Origin: CALLCD01 sp039196965
Lineage (GTDB): Bacteria > Pseudomonadota > Alphaproteobacteria > Caulobacterales > Hyphomonadaceae
Length of the DNA: 64,000 bases
Reading direction: 5' to 3'
Assembly: GCA_039196965.1 (NCBI GenBank)
Contig: JBCCUK010000017.1
Coordinates: 20,872 to 84,871, forward strand
The first letter of the stretch is position 1; every line of letters begins with the position of its first letter. The notes beneath the pieces are model-generated. The model worked only from the letters and a program-made list of their open reading frames with translations. It ran no database searches and had not been told where the DNA came from. Of the stretch, positions 8,286 through 16,935 are shown in pieces. Position numbers and translations under genes: made by a program.

Positions 8286-10079
8286 ATGGAACAGCAGGAC
8301 CAGCGGAATTTCATTATTTTCATGGTGATCGCCGTGGTCGTCCTGTTCGGCTACCAATCACTTGTGCTGGAACCTGAAGCCAAGCGCCGCGAGGCAATCC
8401 AGGAACAGACACGGGTCGAGCAGGAAATTCAGGCGGAGGTAAACCCGCCCATGGAGCGGGCCGCAACGGTAAGCGAAGCGCTGCAACGCGATGAGCGGAT
8501 CATATTCGACAATCCGAAGCTCGATGGGTCGATCCGGCTTCAGGGTGCATTGATCGACGATCTCAATATGAAAGAGCATTTCGAGACCGTGGAGCGTGAA
8601 AAAGAGGTGCGCTTGTTCAGGCCCGAAGCGGTCGACAGCGCTTATTACGCCTCCTGGTTCTGGATTGGGGAGCAGAACCGGCCGGTGGCCAATCTCGGCG
8701 TGACCTGGGAGCTCGTCGAGGGCGGCCAGTTGACACCGGCAACCCCGATTACCCTGCGATATGAGGGAGCAGGAGTTCAGATCGACCGCCGCATTTCCGT
8801 AGATGAAGACTATCTTTTTACCTTTTCCGACACGATCATCAATCCTGGCGATCAGCCGCGCTATCTCCGGCCCTATGGTGCGATCCTTCGCCATGGCGAG
8901 TCAGGTGAGTTTCTTGATGCGGTCACGCCTGGAGCCAGCAAGGATAGAGGGCTCGTCCATCTAGGCGAGGTCGCCATTCTTGATGGCAAGCTGGAAAAGC
9001 GGGGCTATTCCAAGCTCGAAAAAGGCAATGGGATTACCGAGACGAGCACAGAAGGCGGCTGGGTCGGCCTGACTGACAAGTACTGGCTGAGCGCGCTCGT
9101 GCCCGATCAGGGCCAGGATTTCCAGACAAATTTCGAACGCCGTTCTCGAGTTGATGGCGCGATCATGGAAGTGCGCACAATAGGCACAGAGCTTGTCGTA
9201 CCAGCGGGCGGGAGCGTTACCTCCGTGAACCGGCTTTTCGCCGGCGCGAAAACCATTGATGTCGTCCGAAAGTATGAGACCGAGCTGGGTATTCCCCGAT
9301 TTGTCGATGCCATCGACTGGGGCATGTTCTACTTCCTGACGAAGCCGTTCTTCTTCGCATTGCTCTGGCTGCAGGGCAAAATCGGGTCCTTCGGCCTCGC
9401 CATTCTCGCCTTCACGGTTCTGGTCAAAGTGGTTCTGTTCCCGCTTTACAACCGGTCCTATGCGGCCATGGCGAAAATGAAAAAGCTGCAGGAACCGATG
9501 AAGGAGATCCAGGAGCGCTTCGCTGCCGATCCCCAGCGCAAGCAGCAGGAGATCATGAAGCTCTATCGCGATGAGAAGGCCAATCCGGTGGCTGGGTGCC
9601 TTCCAATCCTTATGACGATGCCGATCTTTTTCGCTCTCTATAAGTTGCTGTTTGTCACCATCGAGATGCGCCATGAGAGCTTTTTGTGGCTGCAGGATCT
9701 ATCAGCCCCTGACCCGACCGCGATCGGCAATCTCTTCGGCCTGCTGCCCTTCGCGGCAGAAAGCGTGAAGAGCATTCCGCTCCTCGGTGTGATCATCGGA
9801 ATTGGCATTCTGCCGATCCTTTACGGCGTCAGCATGTTTGCCCTGCAATCACTCTCGACACCGCCGCCGGACCCGATGCAGCGCCGCATCATTATGCTGC
9901 TGCCGGTCGTCTTTACATTCGTGTTTGGTGGCCTCGCCGGTGGTCTCGTCATGTACTGGGTCTGGAACAATGTCCTCTCCATCGGCCAGCAATATGTCAT
10001 TATGCGGCGCAATGGCGTGGAAACAGAATTCGATAAGTTCATCGCCAAACGGTTTGGTGGAGCCAAGAACAGCGCGTGA
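8286..10079 (+). CDS. yidC: Membrane protein insertase YidC
   Basis: The 597-residue protein inserts and folds inner-membrane proteins with or without SecYEG. It has an N-terminal anchor helix (about residues 6-25), a large periplasmic beta-domain (about 60-335), and the conserved 60-kDa insertase core with five helices (about 350-585). Core motifs include FGLAILAFTVLVK, PLYNRSYAAMAKMKKLQEP, ANPVAGCLPIL and a final helix GLVMYWVWNN. ATG at 8286 is preceded by AGGAATTC. The stop TGA overlaps the GTG start of engB (GTGA). No yidD gene lies between rnpA and yidC. Confidence 0.98.
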   Translation: MEQQDQRNFIIFMVIAVVVLFGYQSLVLEPEAKRREAIQEQTRVEQEIQAEVNPPMERAATVSEALQRDERIIFDNPKLDGSIRLQGALIDDLNMKEHFETVEREKEVRLFRPEAVDSAYYASWFWIGEQNRPVANLGVTWELVEGGQLTPATPITLRYEGAGVQIDRRISVDEDYLFTFSDTIINPGDQPRYLRPYGAILRHGESGEFLDAVTPGASKDRGLVHLGEVAILDGKLEKRGYSKLEKGNGITETSTEGGWVGLTDKYWLSALVPDQGQDFQTNFERRSRVDGAIMEVRTIGTELVVPAGGSVTSVNRLFAGAKTIDVVRKYETELGIPRFVDAIDWGMFYFLTKPFFFALLWLQGKIGSFGLAILAFTVLVKVVLFPLYNRSYAAMAKMKKLQEPMKEIQERFAADPQRKQQEIMKLYRDEKANPVAGCLPILMTMPIFFALYKLLFVTIEMRHESFLWLQDLSAPDPTAIGNLFGLLPFAAESVKSIPLLGVIIGIGILPILYGVSMFALQSLSTPPPDPMQRRIIMLLPVVFTFVFGGLAGGLVMYWVWNNVLSIGQQYVIMRRNGVETEFDKFIAKRFGGAKNSA

Positions 10080-10723
10080 CCGAAGCGCCTCGATTTTCGG
10101 ATGAAACACGTGAGGCGGGCCGGAAGCTTCTGGCCGGACCCGTCTCCTTTGCCATCGGCTGTGCGAGCCTTGCGCAACTGCCGGATGGCGACCGGCCTGA
10201 ATTTGCCTTTGCCGGGCGGTCGAATGTCGGCAAGTCATCCCTCGTCAATGCTCTGACTGGCCGCAACAAGCTCGCGCGATCTTCATCAGAACCCGGACGG
10301 ACGCGGGAACTCAATTATTTCGATCTCGGTGAGGGGACAGCCTGGATGGTGGATCTGCCGGGGTATGGCTATGCTAAAGTTTCCCGCACCCAGGCCGAGG
10401 CATGGATGGCGTTGACGCGAAAATATCTGGGCGGACGGGCTAGTCTCAGGCGGGTTTTCCTTCTGGTCGATGGCCGCCGTGGGATCATGGCCCCTGATCA
10501 GGAGATGATGGATATGCTCGACAGGACGGCGGTGAACTATCAGATTGTCCTGACGAAGATTGATAAGCTGAAGCCCGGCGCGGTCGACAAAGTTCGCTCG
10601 GAGACGGAAGCGGCTTTGAAAATCCACGGCGCGGCACACCCGGTGGTGCACTTGACCTCGTCCGAGAAAGGACAGGGGCTTGAAGACTTGCGGGCAGAGA
10701 TCGCTGCTTTGGTGGAGGTCTGA
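10076..10723 (+). CDS. engB: Ribosome biogenesis GTP-binding protein EngB/YsxC
   Basis: This 215-residue GTPase of the TRAFAC class is needed for assembly of the large ribosomal subunit. G1 is GRSNVGKSS (about residues 48-56), G3 is DLPGYGYAKV and G4 is TKIDKL. The GTG start at 10076 overlaps the yidC stop as GTGA; no alternative ATG would keep the N-terminal helix. The gene is followed three bases later by a GNAT acetyltransferase gene. Confidence 0.96.
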   Translation: MTEAPRFSDETREAGRKLLAGPVSFAIGCASLAQLPDGDRPEFAFAGRSNVGKSSLVNALTGRNKLARSSSEPGRTRELNYFDLGEGTAWMVDLPGYGYAKVSRTQAEAWMALTRKYLGGRASLRRVFLLVDGRRGIMAPDQEMMDMLDRTAVNYQIVLTKIDKLKPGAVDKVRSETEAALKIHGAAHPVVHLTSSEKGQGLEDLRAEIAALVEV

Positions 10724-10726
10724 CCC

Positions 10727-11209
10727 GTGTCGACCGTTCAAATCAGGTTGGCCAATCTCGATACGGAAGAGTTTGCTGCTCTGATCGAGGCGCACAAATC
10801 CTTGATGCTGGAACATTCGCCGCCGGAAAGCTCCCACGCTTTGCTGATTGATGGTCTCAAAGATCCTGCGATCACGATCTGGGAAATGCGCGATGGCGGT
10901 GATTTGGTCGGCTGCGGCGCGCTGAAACGTCTTCAGTCGGGTGAAGGCGAAATCAAATCCATGCACACTGTCGCCAAGCGGCGCGGCCAGGGCCTTGGCC
11001 AGACCATGCTTGATCATATTGTAGCGGAGGCGCAGAAGCTGAGCTTGGAACGGCTCAGCCTGGAGACCGGCTCCATGGAGGGGTTTCTACCGGCGCGCAA
11101 ACTCTACGAGGCCAATGGCTTTTCCTATTGCGGCCCGTTTGGTGACTATGTCGAAGATCCAAACAGCGTGTTCATGACCCGGCGGCTCGACGCGCCCGCT
11201 TCCGCTTAA
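10727..11209 (+). CDS. GNAT family N-acetyltransferase
   Basis: The 160-residue protein has the acetyl-CoA binding pattern of GNAT enzymes: motif A MHTVAKRRGQGLGQTML (about residues 79-95) and motif B ending in LYEANGF followed by YCGPFGDY. The substrate is unknown; this subtype resembles small PhnO/ElaA-like acetyltransferases. The GTG start at 10727 lies three bases after the engB stop, so the gene belongs to the rpmH operon. It could act on a small molecule or a protein; the sequence does not decide. Confidence 0.88.
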   Translation: MSTVQIRLANLDTEEFAALIEAHKSLMLEHSPPESSHALLIDGLKDPAITIWEMRDGGDLVGCGALKRLQSGEGEIKSMHTVAKRRGQGLGQTMLDHIVAEAQKLSLERLSLETGSMEGFLPARKLYEANGFSYCGPFGDYVEDPNSVFMTRRLDAPASA

Positions 11210-11223
11210 CGCCAAAGCGCAGT

Positions 11224-12138
11224 ATGAGCCCACCCATGACAGACACGCCGACACTTGAAGCCGCAAAGCATACTGCCTTCACCCTGGCCGAGGCGCTGCC
11301 CTTTATCCAGCGCTATGCCGATCAGACCATCGTCGTCAAATATGGCGGCCATGCCATGGTCGATGATGAGCTGCAGGTGCTGTTCGCTAAGGACATCGTC
11401 CTCCTGAAGCATCTCGGCATTAATCCGGTCGTTGTCCATGGTGGCGGGCCGCAAATCGGCGATTTGCTCGAACGTCTGGGCATTGTCTCCCAGTTCGAAG
11501 ACGGACTCCGGGTGACCGATGACGCGACCATGGAAGTGGTCGAAATGGTGCTTTCAGGAGCTGTCAACAAAACAATTGTCCGGGCCATCAACGCCGCCGG
11601 TGGCAATGCTGTGGGGCTTTCCGGCTCGGATGCCGGGTTGATCAAAGCGAAGAAGGCGGCCCGCAAGAAACCAGCCTCGAACAGTCATATCGAAAAACTG
11701 ATAGATCTCGGATTTGTCGGCGATCCGGACGGGGTAGATGCGACGGTGCTTGATGTGCTGTCCGGGGCCGAGGGCGGATTTGTTCCTGTGGTTGCGCCCG
11801 TTGGCGTTGGACCCGAGGGAGCCCGCTACAATATCAATGCCGACAGTGCAGCTGGGGCCATTGCGGCCGCGCTTGGCGCAAGCCGGTTAATGCTGCTGAC
11901 CGATGTTGCCGGGGTGCTGAACAAGTCTGGCGAGTTGATGCGCGAGATCCCGAGAGCGGATGTGCCGGGCCTTATCGGCGATGGCACAGCTGCAGGCGGT
12001 ATGATTCCGAAACTTGAAACGGCAGCCGACGCAGTGGAAAAAGGTGTTGGGGCTGCAGTTATTCTCGACGGGCGTGCACCCCATGCCCTGCTTATGGAGC
12101 TGTTCACCGAACATGGCGCAGGCACACTTGTTTCCTAA
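11224..12138 (+). CDS. argB: Acetylglutamate kinase
   Basis: ArgB phosphorylates N-acetyl-L-glutamate in the second step of arginine synthesis. The 304-residue protein has the amino-acid-kinase motifs VKYGGHAMVDD (N-terminal phosphate loop), VVHGGGPQIG and, near the C-terminus, GGMIPKLETAADAV. The upstream position directly after engB is common in Alphaproteobacteria. ATG at 11224 or an in-frame ATG at 11236 could be used; neither has a strong ribosome-binding site. The last 26 bases overlap the start of the next gene. Confidence 0.97.
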   Translation: MSPPMTDTPTLEAAKHTAFTLAEALPFIQRYADQTIVVKYGGHAMVDDELQVLFAKDIVLLKHLGINPVVVHGGGPQIGDLLERLGIVSQFEDGLRVTDDATMEVVEMVLSGAVNKTIVRAINAAGGNAVGLSGSDAGLIKAKKAARKKPASNSHIEKLIDLGFVGDPDGVDATVLDVLSGAEGGFVPVVAPVGVGPEGARYNINADSAAGAIAAALGASRLMLLTDVAGVLNKSGELMREIPRADVPGLIGDGTAAGGMIPKLETAADAVEKGVGAAVILDGRAPHALLMELFTEHGAGTLVS

Positions 12139-13150
12139 AACACTCGCCGTTTTTTTCCTTTTGCTGCTTACAGCACTGTCGGCAGACGCACAGGCAGCCA
12201 ACCGTGGCTGGTCGATCTGCAACCAGACAAGCTATATTATACAGGCGTCAACCGGACAGCCGGAGAGTGGCGGCACCGTTGTCAAAGGCTGGACAAAAGT
12301 GCGTCCGGGGAGCTGCGAAGTGTTGCTCGGTGCTCCACTTGTCCCCGGTGCCCATTACCTTTTTGCCCAATCGTCAGATGCCCATCGCGGTGGCCGGAAA
12401 TCCTGGCGTGGTAATGAGGCGCTCTGTGTCGAAAGCTCTTCAAGCTTCACGATTGAAAACCCGCCGAATTGCACTGAGATGGGCCTCGATGAGCGAGCGT
12501 TTAAACCAGTTCTTGTAGAGAGCCGGAACAGCTGGAGCACGACGCTTCGGGAGACAGATACCTACACTCTGAAACGCGCGCGCGCCGCTGGTGTGCAACG
12601 GCTGCTGGGGGATGCCGGGGTTTATACCGGCGCAATCGACGGAACGATCGGCCCGCGGACGCGATCGGCCATTCGGGAGTTTCTCAAAGATCGGGAACTT
12701 GCTTCCGATACCAGCGATGATGATCTGATCGACATACTGGAACAGGTCGCCCTGGACCGGTCTCGCAATGTTGGCCTGACCCTCTGTAATCGAACCAAGG
12801 GTCGGGTATGGTCTGCCATTGGAAGACGCAAGGGTGAGGACTGGGAGAGCCGGGGATGGTGGCTTCTCGAGGCAGGCGGTTGCGCCCGAGTTATCGACGA
12901 GCCGCTCTTGCAGACCGAGCACTTTGTCTTCGGCGAGCTGGAGGATCCCGATGGCGGGCCGTCGCGCACATTGATCCGCGGTGCCGATGTCTTTTGCATA
13001 GCGCGGTCGAAGTTTGCGATTGTTGGCCGGGAGGACTGTGAAGCGGCGGCCTATCGCCGGGCGCTATTCGCGTCGACCCCAGCGCCGACCGATCGCAAGC
13101 TCATTTACGAGTTTTTCGAGCGTGATTTCAATGAGGCTGGGGAGGGTTAG
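12113..13150 (+). CDS. Secreted protein with two DUF1036 domains around a peptidoglycan-binding domain
   Basis: Starting at the ATG at 12113, inside the end of argB, the protein is 345 residues long and opens with a clean signal peptide (to about residue 29, LSADAQA). Residues about 30-125 and 218-315 are two copies of DUF1036, starting GWSICNQTS and GLTLCNRTK. Each copy has four cysteines at matching spacing (36, 68, 105, 120 and 225, 257, 295, 309), suggesting disulfides in the periplasm. Between them, residues about 148-195 (VQRLLGDAGVYTGAIDGTIG) form a PG_binding_1 domain. A longer frame begins at 12014 but lacks a signal peptide and lies within argB. The function of DUF1036 is unknown; attachment to the cell wall is inferred. 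Confidence 0.88.
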   Translation: MAQAHLFPKTLAVFFLLLLTALSADAQAANRGWSICNQTSYIIQASTGQPESGGTVVKGWTKVRPGSCEVLLGAPLVPGAHYLFAQSSDAHRGGRKSWRGNEALCVESSSSFTIENPPNCTEMGLDERAFKPVLVESRNSWSTTLRETDTYTLKRARAAGVQRLLGDAGVYTGAIDGTIGPRTRSAIREFLKDRELASDTSDDDLIDILEQVALDRSRNVGLTLCNRTKGRVWSAIGRRKGEDWESRGWWLLEAGGCARVIDEPLLQTEHFVFGELEDPDGGPSRTLIRGADVFCIARSKFAIVGREDCEAAAYRRALFASTPAPTDRKLIYEFFERDFNEAGEG

Positions 13151-13153
13151 GGC

Positions 13154-13849
13154 TTGGCGGCGGTACTACGGCACCACGGCACCTGGATCTTCGATCTCGA
13201 CAATACGCTTTACCCGGCTGAGTGCGATCTCTTTGCCCAGATAGACCAGCGCATGACCAGCTTCGTCGCTGATCTTCTCTCTACGGACCGGGAGAGCGCC
13301 CGGGCGTTGCAAAAGCAGTACTATCTGGGCCATGGAACGACTCTGAAAGGGCTGATGGTCAATCACGATATGAAGCCTGAGGCGTTCCTCTCTTTCGTGC
13401 ACGATATCGACCATTCCTCGCTGCCGAATGATCCGCGCCTGCGGCAGGCCATCGGAGCGCTTCCCGGCCAGAAATATGTCTTCACCAATGGATCGCGGAG
13501 CCATGCAGAGAACGTCACGCGCCAGATGGGCCTGCAGGACGCCTTCGATGGCATGTTCGGAATTGAGGACGCGCTCTATGAACCTAAACCGTCCCGGGCC
13601 GCCTTTGACCGGTTTGTCGGCAGGTTCGATGTCGCGCCGACAGATTCGGTCTTCTTTGAGGATCTAACGCGAAATCTCGCCCCGGCCCATGCCATGGGGT
13701 TCAAGACTGTGCTGGTTCAATCGGGCAAAGACTGGAGCCATGAGCCGGAGGGCGCGCGTCCTGCGGCGGCGACAGACACGGTACCGGCCCATGTGCATCA
13801 TGTGACCGATCACCTGGCAGAGTTCTTGGAAAACGTAGTGGACGGCTAG
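13154..13849 (+). CDS. HAD-family pyrimidine 5'-nucleotidase-like phosphatase
   Basis: The 231-residue haloacid dehalogenase superfamily protein has the nucleophile motif FDLDNTLYP (Asp14, Asp16), the second motif VFTNGS, a lysine in PKPSRAAFD and the acidic motif FFEDLTRNLAPA. It resembles the SDT1/YjjG-like pyrimidine 5'-nucleotidases, which dephosphorylate nucleoside monophosphates. The start is TTG at 13154, three bases after the previous stop; the next in-frame Met comes after the catalytic motif, so it cannot be the start. It is co-directional with the DUF1036 gene, but no functional link is evident. Confidence 0.86.
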   Translation: MAAVLRHHGTWIFDLDNTLYPAECDLFAQIDQRMTSFVADLLSTDRESARALQKQYYLGHGTTLKGLMVNHDMKPEAFLSFVHDIDHSSLPNDPRLRQAIGALPGQKYVFTNGSRSHAENVTRQMGLQDAFDGMFGIEDALYEPKPSRAAFDRFVGRFDVAPTDSVFFEDLTRNLAPAHAMGFKTVLVQSGKDWSHEPEGARPAAATDTVPAHVHHVTDHLAEFLENVVDG

Positions 13850-13864
13850 GCTCCGTGGGCGTGG

Positions 13865-14065
13865 CTATTCCCGATCGAGAATGTCACCGGGCTTGCAATC
13901 CAGTACCTCGCAAATCTTGTCGAGCGTCTCAAACCGTACGCCTTTGACCTTTCCCTGGCGCAGCATGGACACATTCTGTTCAGCCATGCCGATTTGCTCC
14001 GCCAGCTCCTTGGACTTCATCTTGCGCAGGGCAAGCATCACATCGAGTCGGACAATAATCGCCAT
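13865..14065 (-). CDS. XRE/Cro-type helix-turn-helix regulator
   Basis: The 66-residue protein is a bare HTH domain: LRKMKSKELAEQIGMAEQNV forms the helix-turn-helix, and EVLDCKPGDILDRE is the usual end of small YozG-type regulators. It lies three bases downstream of the DUF2975 gene on the same strand. DUF2975 membrane proteins are commonly encoded with exactly this kind of regulator, which suggests that the pair works together, perhaps with the regulator controlling its own operon. Confidence 0.9.
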   Translation of the reverse strand: MAIIVRLDVMLALRKMKSKELAEQIGMAEQNVSMLRQGKVKGVRFETLDKICEVLDCKPGDILDRE

Positions 14066-14068
14066 CGG

Positions 14069-14617
14069 TCAGACGATCTGCCGATTCTCATCGGAGATAC
14101 GAACCGCCTGAAGAAAAATGTGGCCGAGTATCAGGATGAGCGTGCCGACCAGCAAATAGTTGATCTGTCCGGATCCGAAGGCGATGGAGAGCTCCTTTGT
14201 GCCAGCCGGATTGTCATAGGTGAGGGCCAGGGTGAAAGCGGACCGGATCACCAGTCCGATTAAACCGTTGACCATGACCATTGCCCCCAAAAACCGGATT
14301 GCCCTGTGCACCTGTTCGGAGAAGGCATCTCCTTTGGACAAGGTGTGAAACAGCCGGAACGCTGCAAACAGGACAAGAAGCGCCGGGCTCCAGGCGACGA
14401 ATGCGAGGCCAAGTAGCAGCCGTGTCTTCTCCGGTGAGAATTGAACTTGTGTGCGCGCGAGATCCGTGAGGCCCTGCCAGTGACTGGCAATCATGTCGTC
14501 CAGTGTCTGGTTGAAAATGACTTCGGCAGCCAGGAGCAGTCCCAACAAGACGCTCACCCATTTTAGAGCACTGCACCATTTTCGGGTCGTTTCGGGCAAT
14601 CGGTAGCCAGGGAGCAT
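14069..14617 (-). CDS. DUF2975 domain-containing membrane protein
   Basis: The 182-residue protein has four predicted membrane helices (about residues 20-38, 70-90, 108-128 and 152-172). The sequence between helices 2 and 3, FRLFHTLSKGDAFSEQVHRAIRFLG, is the DUF2975 signature. Its function is unknown. It is followed directly by the small HTH gene, and a perfect inverted repeat lies 21 bases upstream of its start, in the gap shared with the divergent gene at 14681. I infer that DUF2975 may signal to, or be regulated by, the HTH protein. Confidence 0.85.
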   Translation of the reverse strand: MLPGYRLPETTRKWCSALKWVSVLLGLLLAAEVIFNQTLDDMIASHWQGLTDLARTQVQFSPEKTRLLLGLAFVAWSPALLVLFAAFRLFHTLSKGDAFSEQVHRAIRFLGAMVMVNGLIGLVIRSAFTLALTYDNPAGTKELSIAFGSGQINYLLVGTLILILGHIFLQAVRISDENRQIV

Positions 14618-14637
14618 AATTAATCCTTGAGATTATA

Positions 14638-14660
14638 AAATTCATGTTTTAAATGAATTT
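14638..14660. promoter_or_regulatory. Candidate operator: AAATTCAT-N7-ATGAATTT
   Basis: AAATTCAT at 14638-14645 and ATGAATTT at 14653-14660 are perfect inverted 8-base arms with a 7-base spacer. The site is in the 63-base gap between the divergent DUF2975 gene and the gene at 14681. Its position and symmetry suit a dimeric regulator, the obvious candidate being the small HTH protein at 13865. This assignment is inference. Confidence 0.45.
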
Positions 14661-14680
14661 ATCAATTTTGGGAGTTTATC

Positions 14681-15280
14681 ATGTTCACACGGTTTGTCAT
14701 CAGCTCTGTTGCGCTCGCCATGGCTGCTTGCGTCGGCTTGGCGTCGAATGCAGAGCCATCAAGTCAGAATTCTAATGAGGATATGCTGAATGTCTCCGCC
14801 CTCGAATTCGCTGTTCGTGTGCCTGAGCAGTACCGGTTGCGGGAGGAGGGAGCGTCCTTCACGCTGACTGCCAAGAATGGCCGAACAGGCGAAGTCCGGG
14901 AAGAAGATCTGCTTATGCTGTCAGCTGATGTGGCAGAAAGTCCTTTTCTGAGCGACCGCCGGAAAGCAGGCCACAAAATCGGTCGCTACCGTGTTGATCC
15001 GGCAGATATTGCCCGGCTTGATGCATTCAGCGCAGCGCTGATGGCATGGAAAGCCGATAGCGATTCGAATAGTGCTGGCGAACACTCACTGAGTTTCAGT
15101 GCAAATGCCCTAGGTTGCCTGGAACGGATCGGTGCTTCGGATGAAGGGCTGATCATGGAAATCTACATGCGAACCGATCCGGAAAAAGATTTCTACACAC
15201 TGGTCGATGAGCAACCGCTCGATGTCTCCAGCCTGCCAGACGGGGTGCCGGACGGTATTATGGCGCTCTGCGATAGCTGA
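14681..15280 (+). CDS. Hypothetical secreted protein, possible lipoprotein
   Basis: I do not recognise this 199-residue protein. It starts with a signal sequence ending ALAMAACVGLASNA; Cys17 in MAAC could be a lipobox cysteine although the -3 residue is unusual. The rest is soluble, acidic and without repeats, with two further cysteines (CLERIG in the middle, ALCDS at the end) that could pair. A GGGAG ribosome-binding site lies seven bases before ATG 14681. It is divergent from the DUF2975 gene and shares a palindromic intergenic region with it, so the two may be co-regulated. Confidence 0.75.
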   Translation: MFTRFVISSVALAMAACVGLASNAEPSSQNSNEDMLNVSALEFAVRVPEQYRLREEGASFTLTAKNGRTGEVREEDLLMLSADVAESPFLSDRRKAGHKIGRYRVDPADIARLDAFSAALMAWKADSDSNSAGEHSLSFSANALGCLERIGASDEGLIMEIYMRTDPEKDFYTLVDEQPLDVSSLPDGVPDGIMALCDS

Positions 15281-15288
15281 TCAGCGGT

Positions 15289-16185
15289 TTAGGGCCACTT
15301 CACCAAGGGCGGCATGGATGACAGGATGCTGTGGACATTGCCGCCCGTCTTCAGGCCGAAGGTTGTTCCCCGGTCATAGAGCAGGTTGAACTCGACATAC
15401 CGCCCGCGCCGTATCAATTGCTCCTCGCGCTCCTCCTCGGTCCAAGTCTCATTCATGCGCCGACGGACAATTTCCGGATAGATATCAGCAAAGGATTTTC
15501 CGACGTCCTGGGTGAAGGCAAGGTCAGCCTCCCAGTTGCCGCTATCATGGCGATCGTAGAAGATACCGCCAATGCCGCGGGGCTCGTCGCGGTGTGCCAG
15601 ATGGAAGTACTCATCGCACCATTTGCGGAACTTTGGATAATAGTTCTTGTCATGAGGATCGCAGGCATCCTTCATCGCCGCGTGGAAATCGAGGGCATCC
15701 TCGAAATGCTGATTGCGTTGAAATTCGAGCAGGGGAGTGAGGTCTGCACCGCCGCCAAACCAGGTTTTTGATGTTGAGATCATGCGCGTATTCATATGAA
15801 CGGCAGGCACGCGCGGATTGGTCATATGGGCGATCAGGGAAATACCAGAGGCCCAGAATTGCCCTTCTGATTCATCAGCACCGGGGATCTGTGCGCGGAA
15901 TTCGTCGCTGAATTCGCCATAAACGGTAGATACGTGGACGCCGACCTTTTCAAACAGCCGGCCTTTCATGATGGCCATGGTCCCGCCACCGAGATCTTCG
16001 CCGCCATTTCCCCGTTTCCACGGCGTTTTCTCGAATTTGCCGACCGCGCCGGGGTAGAGATCGTCGGGCGCAGCAGACTCCAGTGCCTCAAATCGGGAAC
16101 AGATGTCTCCCTGCAGCTGCTCAAACCAGCTGCGGGCTGTTGTTTTCTTATTGTCGAGATTGGTTTCCGCCGTAGTTACATTCAC
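15289..16185 (-). CDS. hemF: Oxygen-dependent coproporphyrinogen III oxidase
   Basis: HemF decarboxylates coproporphyrinogen III to protoporphyrinogen IX using oxygen, a late haem step. The 298-residue length fits. Family motifs are RPAVHMNTRMI-like PAVHMNTRM, WFGGGADLTP, HKNYYPKFRKWCDEYF-like KNYYPKFRKWCDEYF, and the C-terminal GRYVEFNLLYDRGT followed by GLKTGGN. It is divergent from petABC, which encode haem proteins, so supply and use of haem sit side by side. The gene ends nine bases from the convergent lipoprotein gene. No anaerobic hemN is present in the window. Confidence 0.97.
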   Translation of the reverse strand: MNVTTAETNLDNKKTTARSWFEQLQGDICSRFEALESAAPDDLYPGAVGKFEKTPWKRGNGGEDLGGGTMAIMKGRLFEKVGVHVSTVYGEFSDEFRAQIPGADESEGQFWASGISLIAHMTNPRVPAVHMNTRMISTSKTWFGGGADLTPLLEFQRNQHFEDALDFHAAMKDACDPHDKNYYPKFRKWCDEYFHLAHRDEPRGIGGIFYDRHDSGNWEADLAFTQDVGKSFADIYPEIVRRRMNETWTEEEREEQLIRRGRYVEFNLLYDRGTTFGLKTGGNVHSILSSMPPLVKWP

Positions 16186-16267
16186 GTCCAGCCCCTCAGT
16201 TAACTCAAGCCTAGCATTTTATCTTCATAGCGTCCGATATCGAAACAGATCATAGACAATATGTAGT

Positions 16268-16286
16268 TTGCGGCGTTGCGCCGCAA
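16268..16286. promoter_or_regulatory. Perfect hairpin between hemF and petA
   Basis: TTGCGGCG and CGCCGCAA form an 8-base stem with a 3-base loop (TTG). It lies in the 168-base divergent gap upstream of petA. There is no following T-run in either direction, so it is not an intrinsic terminator. It could be a regulatory site or an RNA leader hairpin of the petABC transcript. The nearby GCAATTGC is also palindromic. Confidence 0.4.
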
Positions 16287-16353
16287 TTGCTCCTGCAATG
16301 TGTTGGTTTAGGTCTGTCATCTAAAGAGTGCTTCGTGAAAGGGATGAAGTAAC

Positions 16354-16923
16354 GTGAGCGACGTAACACAGGATGTGCTTGAGGCGGTTGACGAAGATCG
16401 CCGCAATTTCGTGCACATAGCCAGTCTGGCCATGACGGTCGGTGGCACCGGCATGATTGCTTGGATGTTTGTGGACCAGATGAACCCGGCCGCAGACACG
16501 CAAGCTGCCTCAAGCCTTGAGGTCGATATCTCGAAGATACCGGAAGGCGGCGAGATCCGTGTTCTGATCGGCGGTAAGCCTTTTTTCATTCGGCACAGAA
16601 CCCCTGCCGAGATCCAGGCGGCGGCGAATACCGACCTCGGCCGGTTGCCTGATCCGGAAACCGATACCGACAGGCTGAAAACGCTCCCATCTGGCGAGCT
16701 TAATCCGTCTATTCTGGTAACGTCTGGTGCCTGCACGCACCTTGGCTGCGTTCCAGTTGGCCCGAGTCAGGGCAATACCGGCGATTACGGCGGATGGTAC
16801 TGCCCTTGTCACGGGTCCCACTACGATACGTCAGGTCGCATCAGGAAGGGCCCCGCCCCAAAGAACCTTCCTGTGCCTAACTATGAGTACGTCTCGGACT
16901 CCGTCGTTCGAATTTCGTTGTAG
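16354..16923 (+). CDS. petA: Ubiquinol-cytochrome c reductase, Rieske iron-sulfur subunit
   Basis: The 189-residue Rieske protein of the bc1 complex passes electrons from ubiquinol to cytochrome c1. An N-terminal helix (about residues 20-40) anchors it, preceded by the Tat-type DRRNFVHIA. The cluster ligands are Cys127 and His129 in CTHLGC and Cys150 and His153 in CPCH; Cys132 and Cys152 form the stabilising disulfide. The GTG start at 16354 gives the correct length. It is the first gene of the petABC operon, with petB 12 bases downstream after GGAGGA. Confidence 0.97.
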   Translation: MSDVTQDVLEAVDEDRRNFVHIASLAMTVGGTGMIAWMFVDQMNPAADTQAASSLEVDISKIPEGGEIRVLIGGKPFFIRHRTPAEIQAAANTDLGRLPDPETDTDRLKTLPSGELNPSILVTSGACTHLGCVPVGPSQGNTGDYGGWYCPCHGSHYDTSGRIRKGPAPKNLPVPNYEYVSDSVVRISL

Positions 16924-16935
16924 GAGGAACAACGT

